From Dioscorea cayenensis subsp. rotundata (Eukaryota > Streptophyta > Magnoliopsida > Dioscoreales > Dioscoreaceae), in assembly GCF_009730915.1 (NCBI RefSeq), contig NC_052482.1:21561912-21625911 (forward strand): DNA of 64,000 bases. The letters run 5' to 3'. Shown one piece after another: positions 32,901 to 43,981 of this stretch (position 1 is the stretch's first letter; the number at the start of each line of letters is the position of its first letter). Position numbers and translations under genes: made by a program. The notes under the pieces were generated by a model that saw only the letters and a program-made list of their open reading frames with translations, searched no databases and was not told the DNA's origin.

Positions 32901-33987
32901 TTAAGTTCGTGTACTCCTACTAAACAAGGATCCTCTCTGGCTCAAATTCAAAGATGCAGAGCTCTCCAACCTCGGTCTAGAAGAAGACATAGGCCTAATG
33001 CGTCTGAAGAATGAGAAGAAGCTTCGGAAAGCTCTGCTAATCCTTCCATGCTCTCTGGAATGGCTTTCCTCTGGATGCCCACAAGATCCTTCTCGGAGCA
33101 CCAGCTCCGGCATTAAATCCACCATCCATCTCAGTATAAACAGAAGGTAGCTCTCTTTCCCCTGCCGGACGTCCTCCGGCAAATCTCCCAACCGCGAAAC
33201 CCCCACCAGGAAGTCTCCAAATAGTCAGCCCCACCATCTCCTCCTCACTTCCCTCCATGGAGTTCTGCTCATCTTCATGGACATCTATCCCACCTCCTCC
33301 TCCACCAACGTCAGTGGGCATCTCGTGACGGCAAACAGGACACGAGTTTCTGAGCGAAAGCCATGGCAAGATGCAATCTTGATGATAGATGTGCTTGCAG
33401 GGCATCTCCCTCGCATCATCACCGAGCTGGAAAGCCTCCTTGCAGACAGCACAGTGGGATTCCATACCGACATGCCCGGCGGTTATCTCAATGGTAGGCA
33501 TCGATTCAATCGCAGCCTTGGACGCCGGCGGATTCTCGCACCCACGTCCGGCAGGCAATCCATTGATCCCGAACTGAGAGAGCTGGTCCAGCAGCCGCTC
33601 AAGCCCCGATCCCATCAAAAAATCCGACATCTGAGCCGGCATCGGCCGGAGCCCCAACCCCGCCCCATCATCGTAGTAAAGCTCAAAGCTTCTGCTCGGA
33701 GAGATGTCACCGGCACCATCGCCCGCGCCACGGAGAACGATGACGGGGTTGAAGGGGGATCTGTCATCACCGTATCCATGGCGGTTGCGGCGACGCCGCA
33801 CGTCAACGTCAGACGCCGGGTCGTGGTTCTCGTAGCGGCGATGGCGAGGGGCTTCCTCAGCTGAAATAGGGTTCTCGACCTCCTCAATGAAGCCGCCGCC
33901 GCAGTCAGGGCACACAACGGAGTCCATGGCCGGAACTCTGACGACGCGGCGGCAGGCGTAGCACCAGTAGGATGAGGCAGAGGCCAT
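32901..33987 (-). CDS. RDUF-type RING-H2 E3 ligase (zinc ribbon, RING, DUF1117), frame break near C-terminus
   Basis: RDUF1/2 are E3 ligases acting in ABA and drought responses. This gene is intronless. The continuous frame runs 33987-33037 (316 residues): N-terminal zinc ribbon WCYACRR/CPDCGGGF (8-32), and RING-H2 with all ligands (C179, C182, C197, H199, H202, C205, C216, C219). The start of DUF1117 follows (GLTIWRLPGGGFAVGRF, then LPSVYTEMDGGF and GAPRRILWASRG). The frame then ends at AWKD. The family's basic C-terminal tail (SREHGRISRAFRSFFSFFRR) is present in a neighbouring frame, ending at 32901. A one-base indel between about 33065 and 33105 therefore separates the two parts, either real or an assembly error. 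RING function should survive. Minus-strand TATA-like TATAAG lies at 34257-34262. Confidence 0.88.
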
Positions 33988-34069
33988 GAAAAAGCTGCGA
34001 TCTTTGGCTCGGAAAACAACGAAAGTTGGAATTTTTCACGAATTTCTTGTCGGAGATCAATCAAATCCC

Positions 34070-37055
34070 TCGATTTTTGCTGGTGAGAAATGAAAAAATC
34101 AGAGAATTTGCACGGAAAAAAAATTGGATTTTTATTTTTTGGCTTGCTAGGGAATTCAAACCCAGAGGGAGGTGAGCCGAAGTGGGGATCACCGGACGGT
34201 GATCAGAGTCGAGAGAGGAATGAGAGATTTGGGGATGAAATGAGAGAGACCTGAGCTTATAAGGTCTTCAAAGCGTGCGAAAAAAGAATTGAAAACTAAC
34301 GGTGTTAACGGCCGTCATTCTGACAGTGAGTTAGCTTGTGAATAGATATCACACATGGCGATATATCATTGGCCTTCTAGTGACGGCGTTATCTTAGCAG
34401 ACGTTTTGGACCGGCTACCAAGCCGCGTAGCTTCTTTGCAAGCGGTCTTCGCTGATGTACTTAGCTGTCAGTTGATTTGACGAAAATACCCTACTAAACC
34501 AACTCACTAAGAAAAGGGCATTTTTGTAATAAGATGCATGCAATTTTTACTACGTTTACTTTTCCAGTTCTTAAACTCTGTCTAATTTTATCTTCAGACT
34601 TTGTTAACGAACAAATAACATTAAATTAAAGCATAAAGTTTGAAATTCCTTTGAATTTCAATGGAGTTCTGTGACTTAAAACTATGGTACTGGAATCATT
34701 GAAACAGGAAAAGCCTCTTTACTGAGAAAAAAAAAAACCAGTTGAAACTTAGCGTTAGAAACAAGGGAACTTTTTTCTTTGTATTTGTGTAGCTTTGTGA
34801 TACAGAGATGCTGAACTTTGTCTACCACTTGTTCACTTTGGATTTATTAAAGAGACATCTCTTTGCACCTTTAATTTTTCTTTACCTTTTCTCTTTCTTC
34901 TTTTTTTTTTGTTTTTCTGTTGTTCTTGTGAGGTCTCTTTTTTATCCACGTGAGCTCATACATCAGTTCACAAGATTTGGATATTCCTTTCAAGTTGGAA
35001 AAGATTTGAGAGAATCTATAATAGTTGTTTGTAATTGACTTTGATTAGTTTAATTATTTGTTTGGGAGAAACTTGTTGTTGCTAAATTGCTAATTTATTT
35101 TGCCATTTGACTGTGGAGATGATTAACATCAGAGATTAAGATCCTTGGCTTTGTTTGGACTTTGAATCTCTTGTTTGACCTTCCTAGAAGGATGCATGAA
35201 TGATCATTTCATTAACTGTGTAAAAATGATGACGTATTAATTATAAAGTAATAAAGATGTTTTGCATGATAATCTCTAAAATGATTCTGTTTTGTCTTTC
35301 CAACGTGCCATGGTGTTCTTTTTGGATATTCAAGCAGACTTTCTGATTATTCAGATTGGATTGCAATCAATAGAGCGAGAACACATTTATAAGAAAGATA
35401 TATTGTAAAGTATGACCAATTACATAATGAATGAAACTTTAAATAAGATGACAAGATTGGTTTAATGATAATAAAAGCTATTTATTGCCAACACATGGAA
35501 GTTTGTCTCATCACTAACTAGCTAGCTAGTGATTAATGCAAAGGTGCTCATGATCAATAATTTAGGAGCGAATTTGCTTTTCCTGTATGTTTTGAAGATA
35601 AAAATGGATAAATCATGACCTATTAAAGTTTAATGATTGTGTACAGTCAATATATAGAGTGAAAAGTGGCACAAATTGGCTTGATCAGACATAGCAATTA
35701 ATGATTAAACACAATTACCTCAACTTCCAGCGCACCTCTTTCAGCAATGAGGAAAGTCCTCTCCTAGCTAGTGTAATTGGTGAGTCATCTATAGACATAT
35801 ATCTAATCCCTTGTAGCGACTATGTATAGATGTCAGTTGATGAAAGCTAGCCCATACTATCCTCTACATGTGTCTTTCAATTTTTTGTCATCTCTTTTTT
35901 TGGTAAGGTTACTTAATCACCATTTGTGATTGAAGCTTTTTTTTCTTCTTTTTATATCTAATCTCCATTTTATCCCTATCATAACATTATCTAGCTATGT
36001 CTATCTTTTTAATATATTTTAGTAATTTATCTATTTTTTTAAAATAAGTATTAAATGAAAACTAAAAAAATATAGGAATCAAAGTCACAATGTAAGTGTA
36101 GCAGATGGACAAAAGGAAAATAAATGAATTAATCAAACCATCACTTTAAATAAGATAATTGAAGATGCATTTAGTAATATTTTTTTAGAGATTATTTATC
36201 TATTAACTTCATTTTATATAAAAAAAAGTCTTATAGCAATTTTTCAATTTTATTCATCTATTTTATTTATTGACACATATGAGACAAATACTCTCAATTT
36301 TAAAAAAAATTAGGAATATACACAAGCATGTGGCGCATAATCGCAAGTTTAACAAATACTTATGTCACCACCTTGTATAAGTTTTGACATCCGATTTTAA
36401 GTCCTCTTAGAAACAGACATTCTAAACAAAAAAAACCTCTTGAACCAACCAAATGAAATACATAAAATAAATATCTTAGCACAAGAACGCCAACATTCAG
36501 GATGCAAACTGCACTAGAGACACACTGGTCCATGCTATAAATCATTACTAAGCAACTTCAATGAAAACAAACAAGAATATAACATCACAAGTGGCGCCCA
36601 TTGTTTGAAGATAATGCCAACTTGCCCTACAATGACTTAATAATCCCAATAATCAAATATCAAACATCTTAGAATCACTTGAAAACAGAGCAATTTTGCA
36701 CCTAATCATCAAACCGTACTTTAAAACACTGGGCCCCATTCAAATCTCACTCAGGTCTCTGATTGGCCTTGCACGAACTTTTCCTGTAGCGAAACCAACA
36801 GCTGATTCCCCCGTACCGCTCCGGTGTAGTTATCCGCTTGTGGGTCCCACCCATCACTGGTCCCGAAACAAAAGTCCACGTCACGTCTCAAGTGGAAGAG
36901 AGACCAAAGTTTGGACGTGATAAAGAAACCAGCCAACCACAGCGCAAGATCTTATCCTGGGAACGCTGAGGTGGCAGACACGATCTAAAGCCAATCACTA
37001 ACGATCAAGATCTTAATCTGCCCATTGGTTCGGCCTGCTTCCAGAGCCGTCCATG
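34070..37055. other. Intergenic DNA between RDUF-like gene and LUX
   Basis: Promoter of the RDUF-like gene near 34070-34350, then AT-rich DNA with no gene I can support. From about 36730 it becomes more GC-rich, leading into the LUX promoter. Confidence 0.5.
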
Positions 37056-37061
37056 CGTCAA

Positions 37062-37067
37062 GATTCG
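37062..37067 (+). promoter_or_regulatory. LUX-type binding site (GATTCG)
   Basis: GATTCG fits the GATWCG site recognised by LUX, which is known to repress its own gene. It lies 484 bp upstream of the start codon. A single hexamer is weak evidence on its own. Confidence 0.4.
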
Positions 37068-37201
37068 TGTCCATACGAGCCCATCTGACCGCTTCTGTCG
37101 CCGCCTAAGACACGGATCGGAACAAATCCCACCGCTGCTGCGCCAGTCCAAACACCGCCGAACATATCCAACCATTCAGATATCTCCACGTCATCAAAAA
37201 T

Positions 37202-37207
37202 CACGTG
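37202..37207. promoter_or_regulatory. G-box (CACGTG) upstream of LUX
   Basis: Palindromic CACGTG. A second one lies at 37308-37313. G-boxes accompany clock- and light-regulated promoters. Confidence 0.5.
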
Positions 37208-37307
37208 GAGTGGTCGAACAGAGTGCCTGTACCCTGTGGCTGTGCTTGAATGAGAGGTCTGATATAAAAAATGGAAGCAAGGTTGGAAAAGCGAACCCGA
37301 ATCAGTC

Positions 37308-37313
37308 CACGTG
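37308..37313. promoter_or_regulatory. Second G-box (CACGTG) upstream of LUX
   Basis: CACGTG within TCCACGTGGA, about 230 bp upstream of the LUX start codon. Confidence 0.5.
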
Positions 37314-37444
37314 GATATTTGGACAGACGAGATTTGAGCATCTATTTGCACTTTCCCCCTCAAATACTTTAATAAAAAAAAATAATAATAAAAGTACCAC
37401 AAATATCCCCAAAAGCCCCCTCCCATCGGAATCCCATTCCCGGA

Positions 37445-37453
37445 AAAATATCT
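37445..37453 (+). promoter_or_regulatory. Evening Element (AAAATATCT) of LUX
   Basis: An exact Evening Element 93 bp upstream of the chosen ATG. The element is bound by CCA1/LHY/RVE factors and gives evening-phased expression, which is known for LUX. Confidence 0.75.
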
Positions 37454-37545
37454 TCTACCGCCACCGCCACCGCCACCATCGCCACCACCACCTTCTTCTC
37501 CGATCGAAACCCTAATTCTTGGATCGTTCTCGCTGTCGGTGTTCA

Positions 37546-38532
37546 ATGGGGGAAGAAGCTGATCCTCTCGATTGTGATTTGCTGATGGATGGATGTGAAG
37601 ATGGGGATGGAAGGAGGGTTCTCGAATGGGAGATTGGGCTTCCCAGCGCCGACGATCTCACACCGCTTTCTCAGACGCTGATCACGCCGGAGCTCGCATC
37701 GGCTTTCAGCATCACGCCAGAGCCTTGCCGGACGATACTCGACGTCATACGGGCATCTCAGAACACCGTCTCTAACCTCAAGCGTAACTCGGCGTCCTCA
37801 TCGTCCTCCACCTCGGCTCTCAAATCCTTCCCCCCTTTTCCTTCTCCAGCTTCCGATGATCCGATGGTCCTTGCGAGAGATGATGATCCGGTGAATCCGA
37901 AGGTCGACGACGGCGAATCAGAACCATCCCGGAAGGCACGGAGACAGGACTCTGCCGTGATGGAGGATGGGGATTCTTCTGCTCTCCGGCAGGAGAATTC
38001 CACCGATGATCACTCGGCCCGAACTCTCAAGAGGCCACGGCTCGTTTGGACCCCTCAGCTCCACAAGAGGTTTGTCGATGTGGTCGCCCATCTGGGCATC
38101 AAAAACGCGGTGCCGAAGACGATCATGCAGCTGATGAACGTGGAGGGGCTCACGAGAGAGAACGTCGCCAGCCATCTTCAAAAGTATAGGCTGTACCTAA
38201 AGCGAATGCAAGGGCTTTCAAACGAGGGTCCATCCTCTTCCGACCATCTGTTCGCATCCACGCCAGTCCCACAGAGCTTGCGCGAGCAGCAGCCGATGCC
38301 AGTGCCGATGCCATACACCATGCCCTCAATGTTCCCCATGCCAGTTTATGGAATGTCGCATCATCAGGGACATAGCCCTGTGGCAATGGTACCTGTCAAC
38401 AATCACCATGGAGCTGGAGCTGGAGCTGGAGCTGGAGCTGGAGCTACCATGGATTTGAGACTCTCCATCATCATCCCTACGGAGCTGCTTTCACTGAGAG
38501 GACCAGGGATTGCTCCTGAGGTAACTAGTTAG
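37546..38532 (+). CDS. LUX: LUX ARRHYTHMO/PCL1, GARP-type MYB clock factor
   Basis: DNA-binding member of the evening complex with ELF3 and ELF4, which represses PRR and growth genes at night. Intronless, as usual. I start at [11 protein letters not shown] (37546) because this matches the family N-terminus, and the nine upstream codons do not. Conserved blocks are [40 protein letters not shown] and the single MYB/GARP domain at about residues 164-224 with SHLQKYR, followed by [20 protein letters not shown]. The predicted 328 residues end after an Ala/Gly run coded by (GGAGCT)n. Just past it a neighbouring frame reads [16 protein letters not shown], a tail that looks more typical of LUX, so a one-base change in the repeat may have altered the end. 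The promoter has an Evening Element, a GATTCG and two G-boxes. Confidence 0.93.
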   Translation: MGEEADPLDCDLLMDGCEDGDGRRVLEWEIGLPSADDLTPLSQTLITPELASAFSITPEPCRTILDVIRASQNTVSNLKRNSASSSSSTSALKSFPPFPSPASDDPMVLARDDDPVNPKVDDGESEPSRKARRQDSAVMEDGDSSALRQENSTDDHSARTLKRPRLVWTPQLHKRFVDVVAHLGIKNAVPKTIMQLMNVEGLTRENVASHLQKYRLYLKRMQGLSNEGPSSSDHLFASTPVPQSLREQQPMPVPMPYTMPSMFPMPVYGMSHHQGHSPVAMVPVNNHHGAGAGAGAGAGATMDLRLSIIIPTELLSLRGPGIAPEVTS

Positions 38533-38539
38533 GTTCATT

Positions 38540-40700
38540 GTTTCATATATCCTCATGCTACCACTAATGATGATGATGATGATGATGATAAATAAAAGAT
38601 TGAAGTTTTTGCTCACTGTTTCATGCAAAGATGACCTTTTTTTTGGATTGTTTGTGTGGAATGATCATACTCAATGCTGAATTTCTTGAGATTGTTCTCT
38701 GTTGCATGTTGCAGTGATTTATCTATTTATCATTCACAATGCTGAATTTATATTTAAAGTTCACATTTTTTTTAAAAAAAAAAGAAATTGAATTGAATTC
38801 CTACATCCATATTGTCTATTATGCTTACTGGATTCTTGGGTAATTCTTGTCGAAACATGGTATCAGCTCTGTTGATAGTAGGATGTGATGTCATTCCACT
38901 TTGGCAATGTCTTGTACAGCACTATAACCTCTATTATTGTCCATTAAGGTTGCATTTACAATTGTACTTTTGAACTTTTCATATGATATCTATCACCTTG
39001 TGCCATGTTACATGTTTTAAGCCATTTGATCTTGTGCTTATATTAGGATTACTATGACTTTTGCTTTTCCTTTTCCTTTTTCGGTTCTCTTGATGCTGAT
39101 TGATTGCCACTACCCAATTGTAATGTATGTTGGCTATTAAAACCTGGCTATCAAATATGTACATTTGCTTTTCCTGATGATTTAGTATCTAATCAAGCTG
39201 TTGCGTCTTGAAAATTCAAGTCCTGGATAAAACTGGTAAACTAACAGTACCTGCCCAACTATGTTTTACAAGGTAATCATTGATTGTAAACCTAAAAAAG
39301 CACTGTCTCTTTGATTGAAACATAAAAAAGTTGGCATGCTTGCCTATGGACCTTATGCTATTGAATATATGTTTACTCAAATCCTTGTGACTGAAATTTG
39401 AATGAAGTATAATTGAATTGTTTTATCTGGAGAGATTCCAACCATACAAGAACAGAGATTTAACTGAATTTTGTCAATGGTGAATGCGTGAGCTGTATTC
39501 ATTCTTTTATTCTGTTTGCAGATTAATATCCTAATACCTACAAATAGTTAAGTTTGTACGATAATGATACATGCGCCTTGTTGCGAATGATTGTGTATGC
39601 TCTACTAATAGCTTCAGGTTTATTGCGATAGTTTGATTTAAGTATAATGAACCAATCTCCCTCTCATTCATCCTCAATAACTCTTTGTAGCTCCGCCCAT
39701 GACTCCATTTCTTATTTTTTTGGCACTGCCAAAATGAAAATTTTATTAAGAGCAAACAGCTGATTACAGAAAAAAATACAATAGCCCTAAAACATGCTTA
39801 AAAAGGCTAACAGGACAAAGAATGTTCTTTCTTATTGGTCTCTATTCATGTTGCTTGTTTGTTTTTATTAATTAATTGATTGCTATCAATTCAGAAAGTC
39901 TTTCAGAATACATGGATTGAACAGCTTACAAGAAATTCAATGAATGACCCAACTGCATTCATGGTCATTCAATTTGTGTTTCTTGTGTGCTAACATTGTC
40001 TAACAAAAAAACTTGCACGGATGCAGTGATGCTATTTCACTTGTGTCGCAGGTATACTGCTCATCATCCAGGTTTCATTTGTTCATCATAGATACTAATA
40101 AACCGAACAAGTAGCAGGTTTCAAACTTTCCAAAGACAATCCGGGTACTTGGAAGTATACAAATGGTTCAAAGGGTAAAATTCTTGTATTCACTGAGATA
40201 TATGGTGCATTGCACAAAAACTACTGCATATATATATATATATATATTTCATGTGACATTATTATAATATATCAATGATTTAAATCTATTTATACATAAT
40301 GTTTTAGTACTATTATAATTATTTATACATAAAATTCTTGCATGTGATATTATTATAATTATAGTAACACATGACACATATTCATGGCTTAATGCAGTAT
40401 ACCAGCAGAAACAAGAATATCGGATGCATGCCATGAATATGATATATATATATATATATATCATATAAACGTAATGTTATACTAAGAATAACTCACCCAA
40501 AAGTTGAGGGATAAGATACAAACTTCCAATTGCAATCTACAAGCACATGCATTGCTTAAGCAACAGATTACTTGGAGATCCTCTTTAATAAGTTAATAAA
40601 TGGCTACAAATATCCACAAATTGAGTTGCTCTTTGTTACACAAAATCATCATCAGAATCTGAAAAATCCTAGAAATCCAACGGCTGATATTCAAGGATAG
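38540..40700. other. LUX 3' flank and spacer
   Basis: A GAT repeat (38568-38590) lies just past the stop codon, followed by AT-rich DNA without a gene I can support. Confidence 0.5.
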
Positions 40701-40715
40701 CACACACTCCAATTA

Positions 40716-40726
40716 GTCCCACATCG
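40716..40726 (+). promoter_or_regulatory. Upstream sequence element (USE) of U1 snRNA
   Basis: GTCCCACATCG matches the plant snRNA USE. Thirty-three bases separate it from the TATA box, the spacing that specifies Pol II rather than Pol III. Confidence 0.9.
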
Positions 40727-40759
40727 GAAAGAGGAAGAAGATGCAAAGGCCTGGTAGTG

Positions 40760-40765
40760 TATAAA
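40760..40765 (+). promoter_or_regulatory. TATA box of U1 snRNA
   Basis: TATAAA 27 bp ahead of the U1 5' end, paired with the USE. Confidence 0.9.
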
Positions 40766-40791
40766 GTTGGAGGCTTGGATATCGTTGAAAC

Positions 40792-40953
40792 ATACTTACC
40801 TGGACGGGGTCAACGGTTGATCAAGAAGGTCCGTGGCCTAGGCTAGTGGCCCCCATTGCACTTAGGGGGTGCGCTGGCTTACCATCTGCCCACGTGGCAG
40901 AGTGGACGTCATAATTTGTGGTAGAGGGGGTACGCGCACGCGCGGCCCCTGCC
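40792..40953 (+). ncRNA. U1 spliceosomal snRNA
   Basis: About 162 nt. The 5' end ATACTTACCTGG is the 5'-splice-site pairing sequence of U1. Loop I has GATCAAGAAGG (U1-70K site), and loop II has ATTGCAC (U1A site) on a CCCCCA...GGGGG stem. The Sm site AATTTGTGG lies at 40913-40921, followed by the terminal stem-loop GGGGGTACGCGCACGCGCGGCCCC. A plant USE and TATA box precede it at Pol II spacing. Every functional element is intact, so it looks like a true gene rather than a retro-copy. Confidence 0.95.
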
Positions 40954-41127
40954 AATTTTATAATATCTAAATTTATAATTATTATTTTTTATTTTTACCA
41001 TTAATTACTACGTTTATGAATTATTATTTAAAATCAACTTAATAAAAGAAATAAATAAATAAATTCTCTATTTATCTTATATAATAATATTGTGTCCAGA
41101 TAGTCACTATTTTAGTGGTGGTTATCT

Positions 41128-43426
41128 ATGCATCATCATCAGTATGCTCTTCTTTGTTCTTCTTCTCATCGTCTTGTTCCTCTTCGATCTTCGTTGATCC
41201 AATCGAGGAAGCTCGGTGGATTGGTTGAATGTTATCGGTATGATGTCTTCTTCTATCGTCGGCGTTTTGGTGTCAATTGGAGCTTTAAGGAGGAGAAGTG
41301 GAAGGAGAACCAGAGGAGGAGGGGTTCGGCGTGCGTCGCTGTGAGAGCGAGCAGGAGAGAGTCTCCTTATGAGGTGCTTGGTGTCTCTACCTCGGCTTCT
41401 CTTCAGGAAATCAAGAGGGCTTACCGGAAAACTCGCCCTCAAATACCACCCTGATGTTAACAAGGAGGTGACTTTCTATTTCCCCAAATTTGTCTTTGGT
41501 TCTTGTGTGGATGTTTAGGGCTTCAGTTTTGTTGTTTTCCCCTTTGATTGCGAGCTTCTGGGATGTGTTTTTCTCCTTATCAAAATCGAATTTTGAATTT
41601 GTTTTCTTTTGAGATTTGCCATACCCTAGGTTTCTAATTTCTCAATCAAAATTTTTCCTATATATATATTCTTTGATCTTTGATCTTCTAGCATTCATCT
41701 AGTTTGCTAATGATTTCTGGTAGATTTAATAATCCCTTTGAGATTGTAAATTAACATTTTCTATAGTCCCCAATGTTTTATAATACTTTAGATCTTGCCT
41801 TCCCAATGTTGTAATGCAGTGTTTCAACAAAAATTTATGCCATTTTTACACCAAACAGCCCTTTAATTAGCTTTATAATCAAGCTGTTGAATGAGATGAA
41901 CCCTTTAGATTCTCTATTGAAAAATGGAAAAGTGTTTAGCTGGGTATTGGTTTCTCCATATAATGATGTATGATGAACTAGTTATATAGTCTTCACTGAA
42001 GAGAAATATGGGTATAATGATGAAACTCATAATGAATTTCTGATATGTTCATGAGACTGTTGAGAAATACTTAGGGATTTGGCTTTTTTGTAAATCACTT
42101 TAAGATTTGTTATTTATTAGAATGTTCTGTTTTAAGTTTCTTATATTTCTAATTCTGGGTGCCAATATTATGTAAATGAGAGATACTTGTTGTAGTAATT
42201 AATTATTTGATCCTTATTTACCAGCCGAACGCCCAGGAGAAATTCATGCGAATTAAACATGCATACAATACATTGCTGAATCCAGACTCCAAGTACAAAT
42301 ATGCTTATAGTAGTAGTTCAGATTATGCTCAGACATCGGAAAGGAACAGAAAGACCACTGCTCAGGAAGAAGATTTCTATGGGTTCGGTATGAATCTAAG
42401 CATCTCAAACTCATTGTGGATTGAAAACGCTAGTCCATTTTACGGTGTTATTAAGTTTCATATAGTTTTATGTATCAATATTTTGTCAGATTTTAACTTT
42501 GCCTATTGCTATTGGTATCCGCTGATTCATGGGAAGTCCACTTTGTTTTGTTTCATACTTGGTATTGAAATACTACTTTGAATGAATTGTGTTTTGTTGT
42601 ATTTAAGACAGTTGTTTATCTAAGTGCTACAATCATGTCCTGAAAACCACCTTCTATGATAATGTTTACAGTAGTTTAAGTCCTTATATAACCTCTTTAT
42701 TCTGCAGGTGATTTTTTGAGGGATGTTCAAATAACTATAGGTATACTTGCCTCTACTTGGTAATGTTGTTTTTTCGTTGAATGGCACAAGAATGAACAGC
42801 CAATTGATCCATTTTTCTACATTATGATTTTGGCTCTTTGATTGAACGTCTTGACGTGACGACATATTGGACTGTTGTGAAATACAAGTCAAATGATGAT
42901 TATACTCTGATTGAACTCTATGATATTTACAAGAACTTGCTTTGCAACAGGGGACTTTTTCCAGGATTTGCAGAAGGAATTTCAGAATTGGGAAGCAGAC
43001 ATTAATTCTCAAGATAAACCGAAAAGCTTGTGGGAGGAATTAGCGGTGAGCAAGCATAGTATTATATAATTATTTTTAGTGACATTGGCACATTACTTTA
43101 TAGGGCTTAATACAATAAATCAATAGGCAGTTTGTGAATGTTGTTCTTTTATATACCCATATGATTTGGCAGATAATCAATGAAATCATTTGATACAACA
43201 GGAAATAGGTGAGGAGTTTGTTGAATTCTTAGAGAAGGAATTGAATATCAATGATATAAGTCCTGAGGAAGCTGGGGGCACTGATGAATTTTCCAAGGAT
43301 AATTCAAATGCAAAGCCTGGAGTAGAACAGAGGAATAATGGTGGGGAGATGGATAGCAGTATTGAAGATAGCATTGATGAAATTGAAGCAGCTCTCCAAC
43401 AGCTAAAAAAGGAGTTAGGGCTTTAA
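41128..43426 (+). CDS. Plastid-type J-domain (DnaJ-like) co-chaperone, frame break in J domain
   Basis: J proteins stimulate Hsp70 ATPase. Exons: 41128-41467, 42225-42387, 42708-42740, 42951-43045 and 43202-43426, all with GT-AG borders and compatible phases. A basic, Ser-rich N-terminus resembles a transit peptide. The J domain starts at SPYEVLGVSTSASLQEIKRAYRK and should continue LALKYHPDVNKE. The run after CGG is AAAA (41428-41431) where AAA is needed, so as written the frame leaves the J domain and stops at 41452-41454. The remaining exons are well kept: AQEKFMRIKHAYNTLL, DFYGFGDFLRDVQ, PKSLWEELAEIGEEFVEFLEKEL and the C-terminal IDEIEAALQQLKKELGL. That fits either a sequencing indel or very recent damage. 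Family by the HPD-containing segment and tail. Confidence 0.85.
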
Positions 43427-43429
43427 TAG

Positions 43430-43975
43430 TTAGTCCAGAAGATCACACTCATCATAATGTGTGTTTGTATTCATGATGCTAAAATTTTCCTTAAAAGAAT
43501 TTTCCAAATTCCAGGTTCAGAGCATCTAGGACTGCACGCTGAAGCTGTAACCTGTAAATACACGCACTATTTTTTTGCTCTTGTAACATTCACCAGAATT
43601 CATCAATTGAATTTATAGCTTTGCTGGCCTCTTCAGCTCTTCCTGTCTTTAATCAATAATGTGACCAAAGTATCATTCTAATTCCGGCAACGTTTTCTTT
43701 AATCAATGAAGCATAGGATCATTTTATAATTCAATCAACTAGGATTTATAATACACAACCACACGAGAAAAAAAAAAACAAACAAACAAAAGAACTGTGT
43801 GGGAACTGCATTTGCGGCAAAAAAAATATGAGGTTGAGTTCTAGGCTCAGTACTATGAAGGAAACAAGCAATCAAACAAGTCTTTAGAGAAATCCAATTG
43901 AATTATTCTAATGACACATCAATACCCGCATTATACGACTCATTAGTTATGGCTACTCAATGGAAATATTCTTAT
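43430..43975. other. Convergent spacer between J-protein gene and TOC75
   Basis: Presumed 3' UTRs of both genes. A partial local duplication is built on CTTTAATCAAT (43648 and 43698). No gene is seen. Confidence 0.5.
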
Positions 43976-43981
43976 GACACA

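Noticed and set aside
33277-33864. 195-codon plus-strand open frame
   Set aside because: It is antisense to the RING/zinc-ribbon gene, whose motifs are unmistakable.
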